DNA of 64,000 nucleotides from SHVO01 sp041905525. Lineage in GTDB: Bacteria; Pseudomonadota; Alphaproteobacteria; Rhodospirillales; Rhodospirillaceae. This document shows positions 1 through 8,151 of this stretch, piece by piece; the stretch's first letter is position 1, and every line of letters begins with the position of its first letter. The translations under genes were made by a program, and so were the position numbers. Below the pieces are notes generated by a model. That model had not been told where the DNA came from. It saw only the letters and a program-made list of their open reading frames with translations, and did not search any database. The DNA lies in contig JAYRKY010000010.1 of the NCBI GenBank assembly GCA_041905525.1, positions 50,061 through 114,060 of the forward strand. The letters run 5' to 3'.

Positions 1-645
1 GCCATTGCCGCGACCACGGCGAGCGCAGCTTCCGCGACAACAGTGCCACCGTATGAGCCGAAACCGTTGGGCCTTGATCCGAAAGGCATCAAGGGACTGT
101 CCGAGGCGATCTTGGTCAGCCACTACGAGAACAACTACACCGGTGCGGTGCGCCGTTTGAATGCCATCAATGCCGAACTCGCCAAGCTTGATCCGGCGGC
201 GGCACCCCCGTTTATCCTTAATGGTCTGAAGCGGGAACAACTCATCGCCACAAATTCAATGATCCTACACGAGGTGTATTTTGCGAGCTTGGGGAGCGGC
301 GGCGAGCCCAGGGGTGACATCGCCGCGGCACTCGCACGCGACTTCGGAAGTATCGCCGCGTGGCGCGCCGAGTTCTCCGCCACGGGCAAAGCGCTTGGCG
401 GCGGGTCGGGCTGGGTCCTTCTGACCTTCGCTCCGCGCCTCGGGCGTCTGGTCAACCAATGGGGCGCCGACCACTCCATGGCAGTGGCGGGCGGGATCCC
501 CATCCTCGCACTCGATATGTACGAACACGCCTACCACATGGATTACGGGGCGAAAGCCGCCGCCTACGTCGATGCCCTTATGGCGGCGATAAATTGGGAA
601 AATGTCGGCGCGGCCTATGAAATGGCGCGCGGGCGGACGCGCTAG
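1..645 (+). CDS. Fe/Mn superoxide dismutase family protein, exported, 5'-truncated by the window edge
   Basis: Iron/manganese superoxide dismutase fold. The metal ligands align: His in SHYENNY, His in MILHEVYF, and Asp and His in DMYEHAYH. The active-site Gln is present in LVNQWG, and the C-terminal NWENV motif is typical. The frame is open to base 1 and reads through a small-residue stretch ending ASA before PPYEP, which looks like the end of a signal peptide. The true start is therefore probably outside the window, and the GTG at 43 is only the first start visible. Compared with E. coli SodA, second-sphere residues His30 and Tyr34 appear to be Asn and Ala, so dismutase activity is not assured. 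Likely periplasmic; this location is inference. Confidence 0.8.
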   Translation, partial: AIAATTASAASATTVPPYEPKPLGLDPKGIKGLSEAILVSHYENNYTGAVRRLNAINAELAKLDPAAAPPFILNGLKREQLIATNSMILHEVYFASLGSGGEPRGDIAAALARDFGSIAAWRAEFSATGKALGGGSGWVLLTFAPRLGRLVNQWGADHSMAVAGGIPILALDMYEHAYHMDYGAKAAAYVDALMAAINWENVGAAYEMARGRTR

Positions 646-752
646 GTTATCGCTCCCACCGGCGGTCGAATGAGACGCCGCCAGCCTCACCTCGCGCTGC
701 CCGCGTAAGCGCGCTAACATCGCGCAGGCGAAGGCGAAAAGGGGGCAGGGGC

Positions 753-2186
753 GTGTTGACATCCGAAGCGGCTGAGATCGTTCAACGTCTTGACGCGCAC
801 TACGAGCGCGCCGCGCGGGCCCTGCGCGCCGCCGTCGAAGATTTTGTGAAACGCGGTGTGACACCCGATCCGGACGCGCGGCGCACGGGTCTCTTCACCT
901 ATCCGGAACTCTTGTTGCGGTTCTCCGGCCCACGCACCGGTGACGGCGTACGCCGCGCCGACCGCCGCTTTGTCGCGCCGGGGCTCTACCGTACCTCCAT
1001 CACCCGCCCGCGCCTTTTCGAGCGGTACCTCGTCGAGCAGCTCACCAACCTCGCGAAACACCATCACTTCACGGCCGAGGTTGGTAGCTCCGACGTTGAG
1101 ATTCCGTTCCCCTATGTCATCGATGGCATCGACCTTGGTGATGTGCGATCCGAGGCCATCGCCGCGGTGCTGCCGACTACGGAGCTGAAGCTTATTGGGG
1201 ACGGCATCGCAGACGGAGCGGGCTTGAAACACGAGAATGGGCTTCCGCTCGCACAATTCGATGGGCTCCGCACGGACTTCAGCTTGGCGAGACTCCGCCA
1301 TTACACCGGTACGCCGCCCGAGCATTTTCAGCGCTATATCCTCTTCACCAATTACCACCGTTATGTGGACGCTTTTGTCCGCTGGGCGGGCGAGCAGTTG
1401 GGGAGCGCTTCAGGCTATACGGCGCTCAGCTGCGCGGGCGGCGCGGTGTATCCCGCCGGGACCCAGCCCAACGACGCGGTAGCCGACGGCGCCTGGCGCC
1501 GGCATCAGATGCCGGCGTATCACCTGATGGCGCCGAACGGCGAAGGTATCTCGCTTATCAATATTGGCGTCGGCCCCTCCAACGCTAAAACGCTCACCGA
1601 TCATCTTGCCGTGCTGCGGCCGGAGGCATGGGTCATGATCGGTCACTGCGGCGGCCTGCGTCCCAGCCAGATGATCGGTGACTATGTGCTCGCGCACGCA
1701 TATCTGCGGGACGATCACGTGCTCGACAGGATTCTGCCGCCCGAAATGCCCGTCCCGCCTATCGCTGAGGTGCAGCAGGCATTGCATCGCGCCGCCGAGA
1801 TCGTCACCGGGGACGACGCCGACGCGGTCCGCGACCGCTTGCGCACCGGCACTGTCGTCACCACGGACGACCGGAATTGGGAACTGCGCTACGACGAATA
1901 CGCCCTGCGCTTCAATCAATCACGCGCCATCGCAGTCGATATGGAATCCGCAACCGTCGCCACCCAGGGCCAGCGTTTCCGCGTGCCGCACGGCACGTTG
2001 CTTTGCGTGTCTGACAAACCTTTGCACGGCGAGATCAAGCTGCCCGGACAGGCGAACCTGTTTTACGAACGTGCCATCCGCGAACATATCGCCATCGGTA
2101 TCGAAACCGTCGCGCAGCTGCGTGCGGCCGGAGGACGCCTGCACAGCCGCAAACTCAGAGCCTTCAACGAGACGCCGTTTCGTTAG
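753..2186 (+). CDS. amn: AMP nucleosidase
   Basis: Hydrolyses AMP to adenine and ribose 5-phosphate in the cytoplasm, controlling AMP level and feeding adenine salvage. The 477-residue protein matches the usual length. The N-terminal Amn-specific domain (roughly residues 1-170, with LFTYPELLLRF) is followed by a nucleoside-phosphorylase fold containing GHCGGLRPSQMIGDY near residue 295, AVDMESATVATQG near 395 and the catalytic-Asp segment VSDKPLHGE. The start is the GTG at 753 behind a purine-rich run (GGGGGCAGGGG); TTG at 756 is an alternative. It stands alone with its own terminator at 2204-2231. An adenine deaminase encoded at 36.3 kb could take the adenine further to hypoxanthine. Confidence 0.93.
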   Translation: MLTSEAAEIVQRLDAHYERAARALRAAVEDFVKRGVTPDPDARRTGLFTYPELLLRFSGPRTGDGVRRADRRFVAPGLYRTSITRPRLFERYLVEQLTNLAKHHHFTAEVGSSDVEIPFPYVIDGIDLGDVRSEAIAAVLPTTELKLIGDGIADGAGLKHENGLPLAQFDGLRTDFSLARLRHYTGTPPEHFQRYILFTNYHRYVDAFVRWAGEQLGSASGYTALSCAGGAVYPAGTQPNDAVADGAWRRHQMPAYHLMAPNGEGISLINIGVGPSNAKTLTDHLAVLRPEAWVMIGHCGGLRPSQMIGDYVLAHAYLRDDHVLDRILPPEMPVPPIAEVQQALHRAAEIVTGDDADAVRDRLRTGTVVTTDDRNWELRYDEYALRFNQSRAIAVDMESATVATQGQRFRVPHGTLLCVSDKPLHGEIKLPGQANLFYERAIREHIAIGIETVAQLRAAGGRLHSRKLRAFNETPFR

Positions 2187-2203
2187 CGCGCATGCGTAAA
2201 GCA

Positions 2204-2231
2204 AAAGGCCGCGCACTGCTGCGCGGCCTTT
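2204..2231. terminator. Bidirectional intrinsic terminator between amn and a convergent PEP-CTERM gene
   Basis: An 11-bp perfect stem AAAGGCCGCGC / GCGCGGCCTTT with a six-base loop, flanked by A-runs on one side and T-runs on the other. It can end transcripts from both convergent genes. Confidence 0.8.
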
Positions 2232-2255
2232 GTCTTGTATAGCGAGGAATGCGGG

Positions 2256-2858
2256 TTACGCGGCTTTCTTGCGGCGGAAGCTGCCAAGGCCCAGGAGACC
2301 GAGGCCGAGCAGCGCGAGCGCGCCGGGGGCCGGAACGGTCATGGTCACGTCGAAGCCGGGGCCGTCGTTGTCCCAGAAGGCCGAGTCCGAGACGCCGAAG
2401 TAGATCGAGCCCGACTGCGTCGCGGTGAAGGTGATCAACGTGCCGGCGAATTGGACCAGGCTGTCCGCAATGCCCACGGCCACATCGTTGCTGTCGTAAG
2501 CCATGAAGCCGGGGGTCGACACGGTCGCCGACGGCACAATGGCGTACACGACGGCGCCGAAGATATTGCCCAGCACCGAGATATGAGGTCCGGCTACGCC
2601 GACGACGCCGTTGGCGTCATTGCATCCGGCTCCAAAAGACAAGCACATATAGCCGGTCGTGGAGAGGGTGATCACGTCGCCCGCGTTGACTTCGCCGCCA
2701 TAGACGAACGCGTTGGTATCGCCGACGCCGTTGATCGGACCGTAGGAGCCGAAGCCGCCACCGTCGAGCGGGCTCACATGGATCGGCGCGGCCTGCACGG
2801 CGGTCGCCATGGACACCACACAAGCGGCCACAAAGCCCAGCTTCTTCAGAAAATTCAT
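2256..2858 (-). CDS. Exported protein with PEP-CTERM-like sorting signal
   Basis: A 200-residue secreted protein of unknown function. It has a signal peptide (KK then a hydrophobic run ending VQAAP), a beta-rich middle (residues about 25-170) and a C-terminal tripartite tail: VPAPG, a Leu/Gly-rich membrane segment, then FRRKKAA. This is a variant of the PEP-CTERM signal recognised by exosortase. The ATG at 2858 is preferred because GGGGG lies about five bases upstream; an adjacent ATG at 2861 is too close to it. A sigma-54 type promoter lies at 2895-2910. It belongs to a cluster with two other such genes. No exosortase gene is in the window. Confidence 0.8.
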   Translation of the reverse strand: MNFLKKLGFVAACVVSMATAVQAAPIHVSPLDGGGFGSYGPINGVGDTNAFVYGGEVNAGDVITLSTTGYMCLSFGAGCNDANGVVGVAGPHISVLGNIFGAVVYAIVPSATVSTPGFMAYDSNDVAVGIADSLVQFAGTLITFTATQSGSIYFGVSDSAFWDNDGPGFDVTMTVPAPGALALLGLGLLGLGSFRRKKAA

Positions 2859-2894
2859 CATATCCCCCGAAAAAAGATCCTCGGTGGATGGCGT

Positions 2895-2910
2895 AGCAAC
2901 ATCTATGCCA
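2895..2910 (-). promoter_or_regulatory. Sigma-54 (-24/-12) promoter candidate
   Basis: On the minus strand the sequence reads TGGCATAGATGTTGCT, against the consensus TGGCACN5TTGCW. The invariant GG and GC are correctly spaced. The expected transcription start is about 25 bases before the ATG at 2858. Confidence 0.7.
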
Positions 2911-3004
2911 AGAACAATATGTATTAAATTCAATTGTTTAGCGAGGCGATCGCGCCTCTTATCCGTAAAGAACCCTGACGTATTGCGAGAGCCGGGTACG
3001 ACGT

Positions 3005-3829
3005 TCACACGGGGTGGACGAGAGGGCGGCGCGAGCGTCGCAGCCCCGCCACGAAGCCGAGGCCAAAAATACCGAACAGAAATGTGGGCAAAGCCGCGGG
3101 AGCGGGTACGGTGACGAAGGCCCCCCAAATCGCATCGTTGCCGCTGTCGGCGGTGGCCCAAAACAGATCGAATGTATCGAAGAGACCAAGGCCGTAAAGC
3201 GAGGTCACCTCGACAGTCAGGTCGAAGAACCCGCCGCCGGCGTCGGTCAGCGACGTGGTGACGTCGTAGCCCGGAAGCGCGACCCCGTCGTTCAGACGCA
3301 CATATTGATAGACACCCGCGTTCGCATCATACCCCTGCGCCGACGGCCGAAGCTGCGAGTAGGCGCCGTACACTTGGCCGCTCCCGTACCAAAGCTCGTT
3401 AGCCGTGTTACTCGAAATGACGGAGTAGACGCCGGGAGTGAAGATCTGGTGGCCCAGCGTGAGAGCGTATCCGAAGCCGTCAAATCCCGGCGTATAGATG
3501 TCGAAATAGACATCGGCGTACGCGGCGGGCCCCGTGCCGTCGAACATCGTGCGCAGGGTCACGGTCAGCGTATGGGCCGAGTTATCGCGGTTCACGGTGA
3601 TCTGTGTTGTGTCGAACCGCTGCGCGCCGAAGGTAATTTCGTCGCCCCAAAAGCGGCCGCCGGCTTCGCGATTGTCGAAGGTGGCGCCGGTGTATCCGTT
3701 CGTGGATGCGCCGCCCTGCGTCGCCGCCACGTCAACCGTATCGGTCACGACAATCGGCGACGCGTGCGCGGCCTCAGCGGAAATCAGTATCGCGAAGAGG
3801 GCGGCGAACGCCCGCGCGGTGCGGATCAT
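3005..3829 (-). CDS. Exported protein with PEP-CTERM-like sorting signal
   Basis: A 274-residue secreted protein of unknown function. The signal peptide ends EAAHASP and the mature part is rich in Gly, Thr, Tyr and aromatic residues, suggesting a beta-sandwich. The C-terminus carries VPAPAALPTF, a hydrophobic helix and LRRSRR, the exosortase-type tripartite tail. The start at 3829 has GGAG six bases upstream; an in-frame ATG at 3841 would add four residues. It lies upstream of the 2256-2858 gene on the same strand but is separated by about 145 bases holding that gene's own promoter. A weaker sigma-54-like motif for this gene is at 3993-4008. Confidence 0.8.
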   Translation of the reverse strand: MIRTARAFAALFAILISAEAAHASPIVVTDTVDVAATQGGASTNGYTGATFDNREAGGRFWGDEITFGAQRFDTTQITVNRDNSAHTLTVTLRTMFDGTGPAAYADVYFDIYTPGFDGFGYALTLGHQIFTPGVYSVISSNTANELWYGSGQVYGAYSQLRPSAQGYDANAGVYQYVRLNDGVALPGYDVTTSLTDAGGGFFDLTVEVTSLYGLGLFDTFDLFWATADSGNDAIWGAFVTVPAPAALPTFLFGIFGLGFVAGLRRSRRPLVHPV

Positions 3830-3992
3830 GAGGTGCTCCATTGGTGCGACGACCCCGAAGGTCATCTTCCACAACGGATAGTTGTAGATTTACACCTCTT
3901 AAGAATTTCCTTCTTTTCGCAGGGAAGCCTCGGGTCGCACCTGCACTCGCGAACCGTCGATAAATTTTACGCTTTTGCGGCAGGGCTCGAAC

Positions 3993-4008
3993 GCTAAGTC
4001 CTTGCCAA
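3993..4008 (-). promoter_or_regulatory. Weak sigma-54-like promoter motif
   Basis: The minus strand reads TTGGCAAGGACTTAGC. GG and GC are spaced by ten bases as in -24/-12 promoters, but the flanking bases match less well (TGGCAA, TAGC). It would give a leader of roughly 150 bases for the gene starting at 3829 and lies back to back with the stronger motif at 4025-4040. Confidence 0.4.
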
Positions 4009-4024
4009 ATACCATAATAACTTG

Positions 4025-4040
4025 TGGCACGAAAATTGCT
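4025..4040 (+). promoter_or_regulatory. Sigma-54 (-24/-12) promoter
   Basis: TGGCACGAAAATTGCT matches the sigma-54 consensus TGGCACG-N4-TTGCW at every conserved position. It lies about 115 bases before the ATG at 4157, so the predicted start of transcription is near 4051. Confidence 0.8.
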
Positions 4041-4156
4041 AAACCTTAGGTGTGTATTCGATCGCGTCGGGTACTGCCGCCATTCCTCGGCTTCATTGCA
4101 AGGACAACGCCGCCGCTAGCACAAATTCCCGTGCCGAACTTCAAGGAGAACCCGCC

Positions 4157-4990
4157 ATGATGTTTCGTTTTGCACCCGTTGCCGCCGCTCGTAAACGCGC
4201 CGGCGCATTCATCACCGCAGCCGTAGCCCTCTCTATCAGCAGCACAGCCGTCTCCGCCGCGCCGGTGGTCCTCTACACCTTCGACGAATATGACGCCGTG
4301 GCCTCTCGTTCAGTGGCGAACGAAGGCAGTAACGGATCAATCGGCAGCGCCGCGGCGGTCGGAAACCCCGATGCCGTGATTGATGGCGCGCGCCGGGCCG
4401 TGCGGCTTACGAACGGTAACTACTTTTCCGTCGCGACGCCCTTTGTCCCCGGCTCCAATTCGTTCTCTATCGTCATCGACTTCGCGCTTGAATACGGCGA
4501 TCTCGATCCGCAGACCCCCGACCGCTCTGTACTGTTCACACTTCAAGGGGGAGATTTTGCCGAAGGCCTCACCATCCAGTTCGATGGCATCAATTTGAAC
4601 AGCGCCGTGCAATGGGGCTCCTTCTCGGAGAGCACGTTGGCCCGGACTGAAACGGCCTTTCCGGGAAACGATCGCAGCTGGCACAACTTGGCACTCATCG
4701 GCGATCGCGGCACCGGCGAGCTCAGCATGTTCCTCGACGGCGCGGCAGTGGCGATCGGCAATCGACTTCTCGCGGACTCCATCGATCCAACGCAGGCCAT
4801 GCTGATCGGCGCTTACCGGTACAGTTCCGCCCGCGAGGGAAATCCCGAAGTCTTTACGGGTGGCCCACTGCTGATCGATCAGGTCGCAATCTATGATGTT
4901 CCGTTCTACCCGGTTCCGGCGCCGGCGGCGTTCCTTCTTCTCGCGCTCGGAACAGTGGGGCTTGAGATTCTGCGGCGTAGGACCGTGTGA
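4157..4990 (+). CDS. Exported LamG-like protein with PEP-CTERM-like sorting signal
   Basis: A 277-residue secreted protein. The long signal peptide (positive MMFRF...RKRAGAF then a hydrophobic stretch ending AVSAAP) precedes a concanavalin A/LamG-like beta-sandwich at about 40-250. Typical features are VLYTFDEYD, NGNYFSVATPF, SFSIVIDFAL, WHNLALIGD, GELSMFLDG and LLIDQVAIYD. The tail is VPAPAAFLLLALG then a helix ending LRRR. LamG domains usually bind sugars or matrix components; the ligand here is unknown. AGGAG eight bases before the ATG at 4157 sets the start. Transcription is probably sigma-54 dependent (4025-4040) and a terminator follows at 5022-5045. Confidence 0.82.
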   Translation: MMFRFAPVAAARKRAGAFITAAVALSISSTAVSAAPVVLYTFDEYDAVASRSVANEGSNGSIGSAAAVGNPDAVIDGARRAVRLTNGNYFSVATPFVPGSNSFSIVIDFALEYGDLDPQTPDRSVLFTLQGGDFAEGLTIQFDGINLNSAVQWGSFSESTLARTETAFPGNDRSWHNLALIGDRGTGELSMFLDGAAVAIGNRLLADSIDPTQAMLIGAYRYSSAREGNPEVFTGGPLLIDQVAIYDVPFYPVPAPAAFLLLALGTVGLEILRRRTV

Positions 4991-5021
4991 ACGCGTTCGA
5001 CACGCGAATTCCCGAATGAAA

Positions 5022-5045
5022 AAGGGCCCCGCGATAGGGGCCCTT
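5022..5045. terminator. Bidirectional intrinsic terminator
   Basis: A nine-bp stem AAGGGCCCC / GGGGCCCTT with loop GCGATA. It ends the 4157-4990 gene on the plus strand and has a T-run on the minus strand, where it abuts the decayed gene at 5050-5250. Confidence 0.75.
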
Positions 5046-5049
5046 CTTG

Positions 5050-5250
5050 CCAAGAAATTGGCTCGAAGTCTTGGTTTGCCTTGCGTCTCCGCGCGGCGCC
5101 AAGCCGGCAAGTCCGAATCCGAGGAGCGCCTGTGCGCGTGGTGCCAGGACCGAGGTTGAACTCGGCTGGCAAGTGAAACTGTCGATGAAGATGTAATCGT
5201 AGCTGCTGGAGGCTACGAGAGCTGCATAAGCGATACCCGCTGCCGCAATT
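5050..5250 (-). pseudogene. Relic of a PEP-CTERM-type exported protein gene
   Basis: Read on the minus strand, one frame gives IAAAGIAYAALVASS then YDYIFIDSFTC, like a signal peptide plus mature N-terminus. It runs directly into LAPRAQALLGFGLAGLAPRG, like the hydrophobic part of a PEP-CTERM tail. The expected basic end (GAARRRKANQ) is present but in another frame, so a one-base shift near 5095-5100 is likely. The body is missing and a stop lies in frame upstream of the signal-like part, with no credible start. The remnant ends just before a terminator with a minus-strand T-run, as a real gene would. The rest of the 4991-5369 interval shows nothing else convincing. Confidence 0.5.
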
Positions 5251-5369
5251 CAAAAATTGCGACTTGGCTGTCTCGCGCCTAGCAACTTCGCAAAAGCTTC
5301 TGTCGATGAGGCGTTGAATTTCGCCGATGGTTCCGGACGTACATGCAGAATTTCCGGACCAGCTTCCGT

Positions 5370-6209
5370 TTACGGCGCCATCTGCCAGCCGTTTTCCACC
5401 GCCGCCAGCGCTTCTCGCATCGCGATCGCGAAATCCTGACGCCCGTAGATATCGTTGTGCCCGGCCTCTTTGATGGTGCGGCTGTAGACGAGGCGCTTTG
5501 CGGCGCCACGCATCATCGACGCCCGTTCGCGCGGGATGATTTCGTCGTTCTCGGCCGCGATAATTGCCGTCGGCACATCCAGCCCGCGCAAGAGTTCGCC
5601 GTTGCGCATCGGGTTTTTGAGCAGCGCCGCAGCCGGGACCCAGGGAAAATGCACTTTCGCCAGCTCGGCGAGGGAGTCGAAAGGCGTCACAAGGATCAAT
5701 CCGTCGAGCTTGCGTTCCCGCGCGAGATGCACCGCGACCCCAGACCCAATACTAAAGCCTGCCGCTATGATTCGCGCGCCCGCGCCTTGTGTGTCCGCCG
5801 CCGCGCGCACTGTGTCGTAAATCAGCGGCGCGTCCGCGATTAAGGCGTCGACGGAGGCGCGGCCTGTACTGGGCGGATACCCACGGTAATGAAACGCCAC
5901 CACCTCCGCCTGCGGATAGAGCGTGAAGAGGTACATAGCAGCGGTCTCGGCGTTCCAGGCGTTGCCGCCGAACGCGAGGATGATCAATCGGTCGGTCACG
6001 GGCGCCGCGGGCGGCGCCAGGCGAACACCGTGAAGCGTGGCGCCGTCCGCCGTCGTCAATTCGAGGCGCGGGGCGTCCGGCGGCACCGGCGTACCGGTCT
6101 GCACAGCAAGACCGGCCGGAAACAGCAAGCGGTCTTGGACGGCATAGAGCATCGCCACCGCCGCCGCGTAGGCAACGACAAGCGCGACCATGATCTTCAG
6201 GAACGTCAT
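5370..6209 (-). CDS. Membrane-anchored alpha/beta hydrolase
   Basis: A 279-residue serine hydrolase of the alpha/beta fold (S33/BAAT-like). One N-terminal membrane helix (about 5-25) is followed by the catalytic domain. The oxyanion/core strand is LIILAFGGNAWNAE, the nucleophile elbow is GFSIGSG near residue 150, the acid is probably Asp in AAENDEIIP, and the histidine is in EAGHNDIY near 250. The substrate is unknown; such proteins are commonly esterases or thioesterases. It stands alone on the minus strand, divergent from the small gene at 6372. Confidence 0.85.
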   Translation of the reverse strand: MTFLKIMVALVVAYAAAVAMLYAVQDRLLFPAGLAVQTGTPVPPDAPRLELTTADGATLHGVRLAPPAAPVTDRLIILAFGGNAWNAETAAMYLFTLYPQAEVVAFHYRGYPPSTGRASVDALIADAPLIYDTVRAAADTQGAGARIIAAGFSIGSGVAVHLARERKLDGLILVTPFDSLAELAKVHFPWVPAAALLKNPMRNGELLRGLDVPTAIIAAENDEIIPRERASMMRGAAKRLVYSRTIKEAGHNDIYGRQDFAIAMREALAAVENGWQMAP

Positions 6210-6371
6210 GACGCAATCCTACTCCGAAACGCCGGCCCTTGAAATGTGGCGGCGAAACGGGGCGAAACTTTGCGCGTAACACTGAGGCCCACAAATTTGC
6301 CGCCGGGCGCCATACCTCTGCGTCACCGCAAGTTGGACGAGATTCAGCCACAGTCCCTGCGTTTTGCCTGT

Positions 6372-6617
6372 ATGACCACCATCCGTAATCCTGCCGAAGA
6401 CGCGAAAGCCATGTTGGGACCCACCGGCGAACTCCAGCGCGTGGCTGCCCTGGCTTATGTCTATCCGCGTCAAACCGGATGGATCGTTCGCACTCCGAGC
6501 GCCGACGGCCTGGATTTCTGCATTACCGGTTTCGTCGGACCCAGCGCGTTCCACCGCGCGGTCGAATACGCCTCCGAGAAATACGCCGGAGTTCTCGTCC
6601 TCGAGCACGAACCTTAA
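6372..6617 (+). CDS. Small conserved-looking hypothetical protein
   Basis: An 81-residue protein of no recognised family. It contains RNPAEDAKAML, a beta-rich core (AALAYVYPRQTGWIVRTPS, LDFCITGFVGP) and an amphipathic helix FHRAVEYASEKYAGVLVLEHEP. There is no signal peptide or membrane segment, so it is probably cytosolic. The ATG at 6372 is chosen because upstream in-frame residues are Arg/Pro-rich and look untranslated. It is followed by a strong hairpin at 6626-6648. Confidence 0.55.
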   Translation: MTTIRNPAEDAKAMLGPTGELQRVAALAYVYPRQTGWIVRTPSADGLDFCITGFVGPSAFHRAVEYASEKYAGVLVLEHEP

Positions 6618-6625
6618 AGAAAAAG

Positions 6626-6648
6626 GCATCGCCTGTTGCAGGCGATGC
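6626..6648. terminator. Intrinsic terminator between convergent genes
   Basis: A ten-bp perfect stem GCATCGCCTG / CAGGCGATGC with a three-base loop. The minus-strand side is followed by a T-rich tract, so it best fits the DUF3597 gene, but it may also serve the gene ending at 6617. Confidence 0.75.
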
Positions 6649-6667
6649 TCTTCTGCGAATTCTAACC

Positions 6668-7129
6668 TCAATCCATCAAGTTGGCCGGGACCTTTCCGCC
6701 GTTTTCGGCCAGCTTGCGCATTACCTGCTTATGAAGCCAAATGTTCATGGTGGCGCTGTCGTTCATATCGCCGGTATAGCCAAGCTCCTGCGCCAATTCC
6801 TTGCGCTTGGCTAGACTGCTTTCCATTCCCACCAGCTTCATCAGATCCACGATCGAGGCCCGCCAGTTTAGCTTCTGCGGGTTCTTGGCCGCCATCTCCG
6901 ACAGCACCGCTTCGATATCGACCGTCTGCGGTTGCGCCTGGGCTTGCGTGCGCATCTGAGCTTGCGGTGCCTGCTGCGCACCCGCCTGTTTGATGGGCGG
7001 TCGCATCATGTCCCCCTGCTGCGTCTGCGCCTGCGGCGATAGTTGGCTCTGCTGACGGGTCTGGGCTTCGTGAGCCTCCGCGCGTTTGTGCCGGAAAATG
7101 CGGTCCATGATTCTGCCGAATACGCTCAT
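6668..7129 (-). CDS. DUF3597 family protein
   Basis: A 153-residue protein. The N-terminus (MSVFGRIMDRIF) is amphipathic, residues about 20-80 form a low-complexity Gln/Ala-rich linker, and the C-terminal 75 residues match the DUF3597 core: DIEAVLSEMA, LNWRASIVDLMKLVGM, RKELAQELGYTGDMNDSA, NIWLHKQVM. This core resembles a small helical, possibly peptidoglycan- or membrane-associated domain, but no biochemical role is established. AAGGAG about seven bases before the ATG at 7129 fixes the start. Its terminator is at 6626-6648. Confidence 0.85.
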   Translation of the reverse strand: MSVFGRIMDRIFRHKRAEAHEAQTRQQSQLSPQAQTQQGDMMRPPIKQAGAQQAPQAQMRTQAQAQPQTVDIEAVLSEMAAKNPQKLNWRASIVDLMKLVGMESSLAKRKELAQELGYTGDMNDSATMNIWLHKQVMRKLAENGGKVPANLMD

Positions 7130-7215
7130 CGCCACTCCTTTTATTGATATGCGCGAGGGTCTTAACGTCGTGGCCGTCCCGGTGTTGCGTTGGCCGCGGC
7201 GAACGCGGCGAGCCG

Positions 7216-8025
7216 TCACCCGGGATGGCCGTCGAAGAATTCGTTCGCGAGTGTTGCTCCCATAAATCGGAATTTCGCGAGTTGACGCGCGAGCGATACG
7301 GGGCGCCGCAGTGATTCCTTGCGCAGTGAGTAGCGCACCATCGATGTCGATCCGCTCGCGGTATCGCCATGTCCCATGCGGTAAATTGCACCGGGAAACG
7401 GCAAAGGCGCCAACGGCGTCCCGCGGGCTTCAAGATCGCGCTTGATGAACTTATGGCTCCCGAGGGTTCGCGAGACATAGGCCTCGGTGGCGTGGTCTTC
7501 GTCGGCGGGAAGATCGAGCAGGTCGGCCCGCACGATGTGAGATGTACCGCATAGCTCGAAGAACTCCCGCGGGTAGGAGAACAGGAGCCGCTCGCCCGAG
7601 AACATGTATCCAGCGTTCACATACCAGCCGTACGCATGCGGATCCTGAGCGACGAACCCGGCGAGACGTCGACTCACCATGTCGTCGTAATCCACCACCA
7701 TGACATGCCCCCGCAACATGCCCATCGTGCGTGCATGTAAGAGACCTTTGAGAAGACGCCGGCCCTTGTCGCGGCGGATCGCCTGCCATACCGCTTCCTG
7801 CCCGGCGCTGGGGTCCAGCGCATTAGGCGCAAGGTCCACTCGCACCACATCGCATCGACGTAGATCGGCAGGAAGATCGGCGCCATGGTTCGCCACGATC
7901 ACGGCATTCCATTCATCGCTGTCCTGCGCACGCAAGGAGCGCAGGGTGACCGCCATGCGAGTACGGATCGCGCGCCAGTCTTTCGCGGTGGCGTGGTGGC
8001 GAACGGGAATGACGAAGGTCAGCAT
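7216..8025 (-). CDS. Glycosyltransferase-like protein (GT-A type)
   Basis: A 269-residue protein opening with the strand MLTFVIPVRH, followed by a helix and VTLRSLRAQDSDEWNAVIVANHG, as in family 2-type glycosyltransferases. VMVVDYDDMVS is a likely DxD-type nucleotide-sugar/metal site. Later residues (YVNAGYMFSGERLLFSYP) also fit a sugar transferase. No acceptor or donor can be deduced. The ATG at 8025 is chosen because residues upstream are Arg-rich and unlike a protein start. It is downstream of the AbiV gene on the same strand, with a 126-base gap. Confidence 0.65.
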   Translation of the reverse strand: MLTFVIPVRHHATAKDWRAIRTRMAVTLRSLRAQDSDEWNAVIVANHGADLPADLRRCDVVRVDLAPNALDPSAGQEAVWQAIRRDKGRRLLKGLLHARTMGMLRGHVMVVDYDDMVSRRLAGFVAQDPHAYGWYVNAGYMFSGERLLFSYPREFFELCGTSHIVRADLLDLPADEDHATEAYVSRTLGSHKFIKRDLEARGTPLAPLPFPGAIYRMGHGDTASGSTSMVRYSLRKESLRRPVSLARQLAKFRFMGATLANEFFDGHPG

Positions 8026-8151
8026 GAATGAACAGCGGGCGCTATGGAAACGCGTCCGGGTGAACGATAGAGAATTGAAAAAGTTGGGAGCGCGGGACGA
8101 TTTCAGCCGCAGGCGGCGGTGCATCCCGTACGCTCGCGCTTCACGCGCGGC

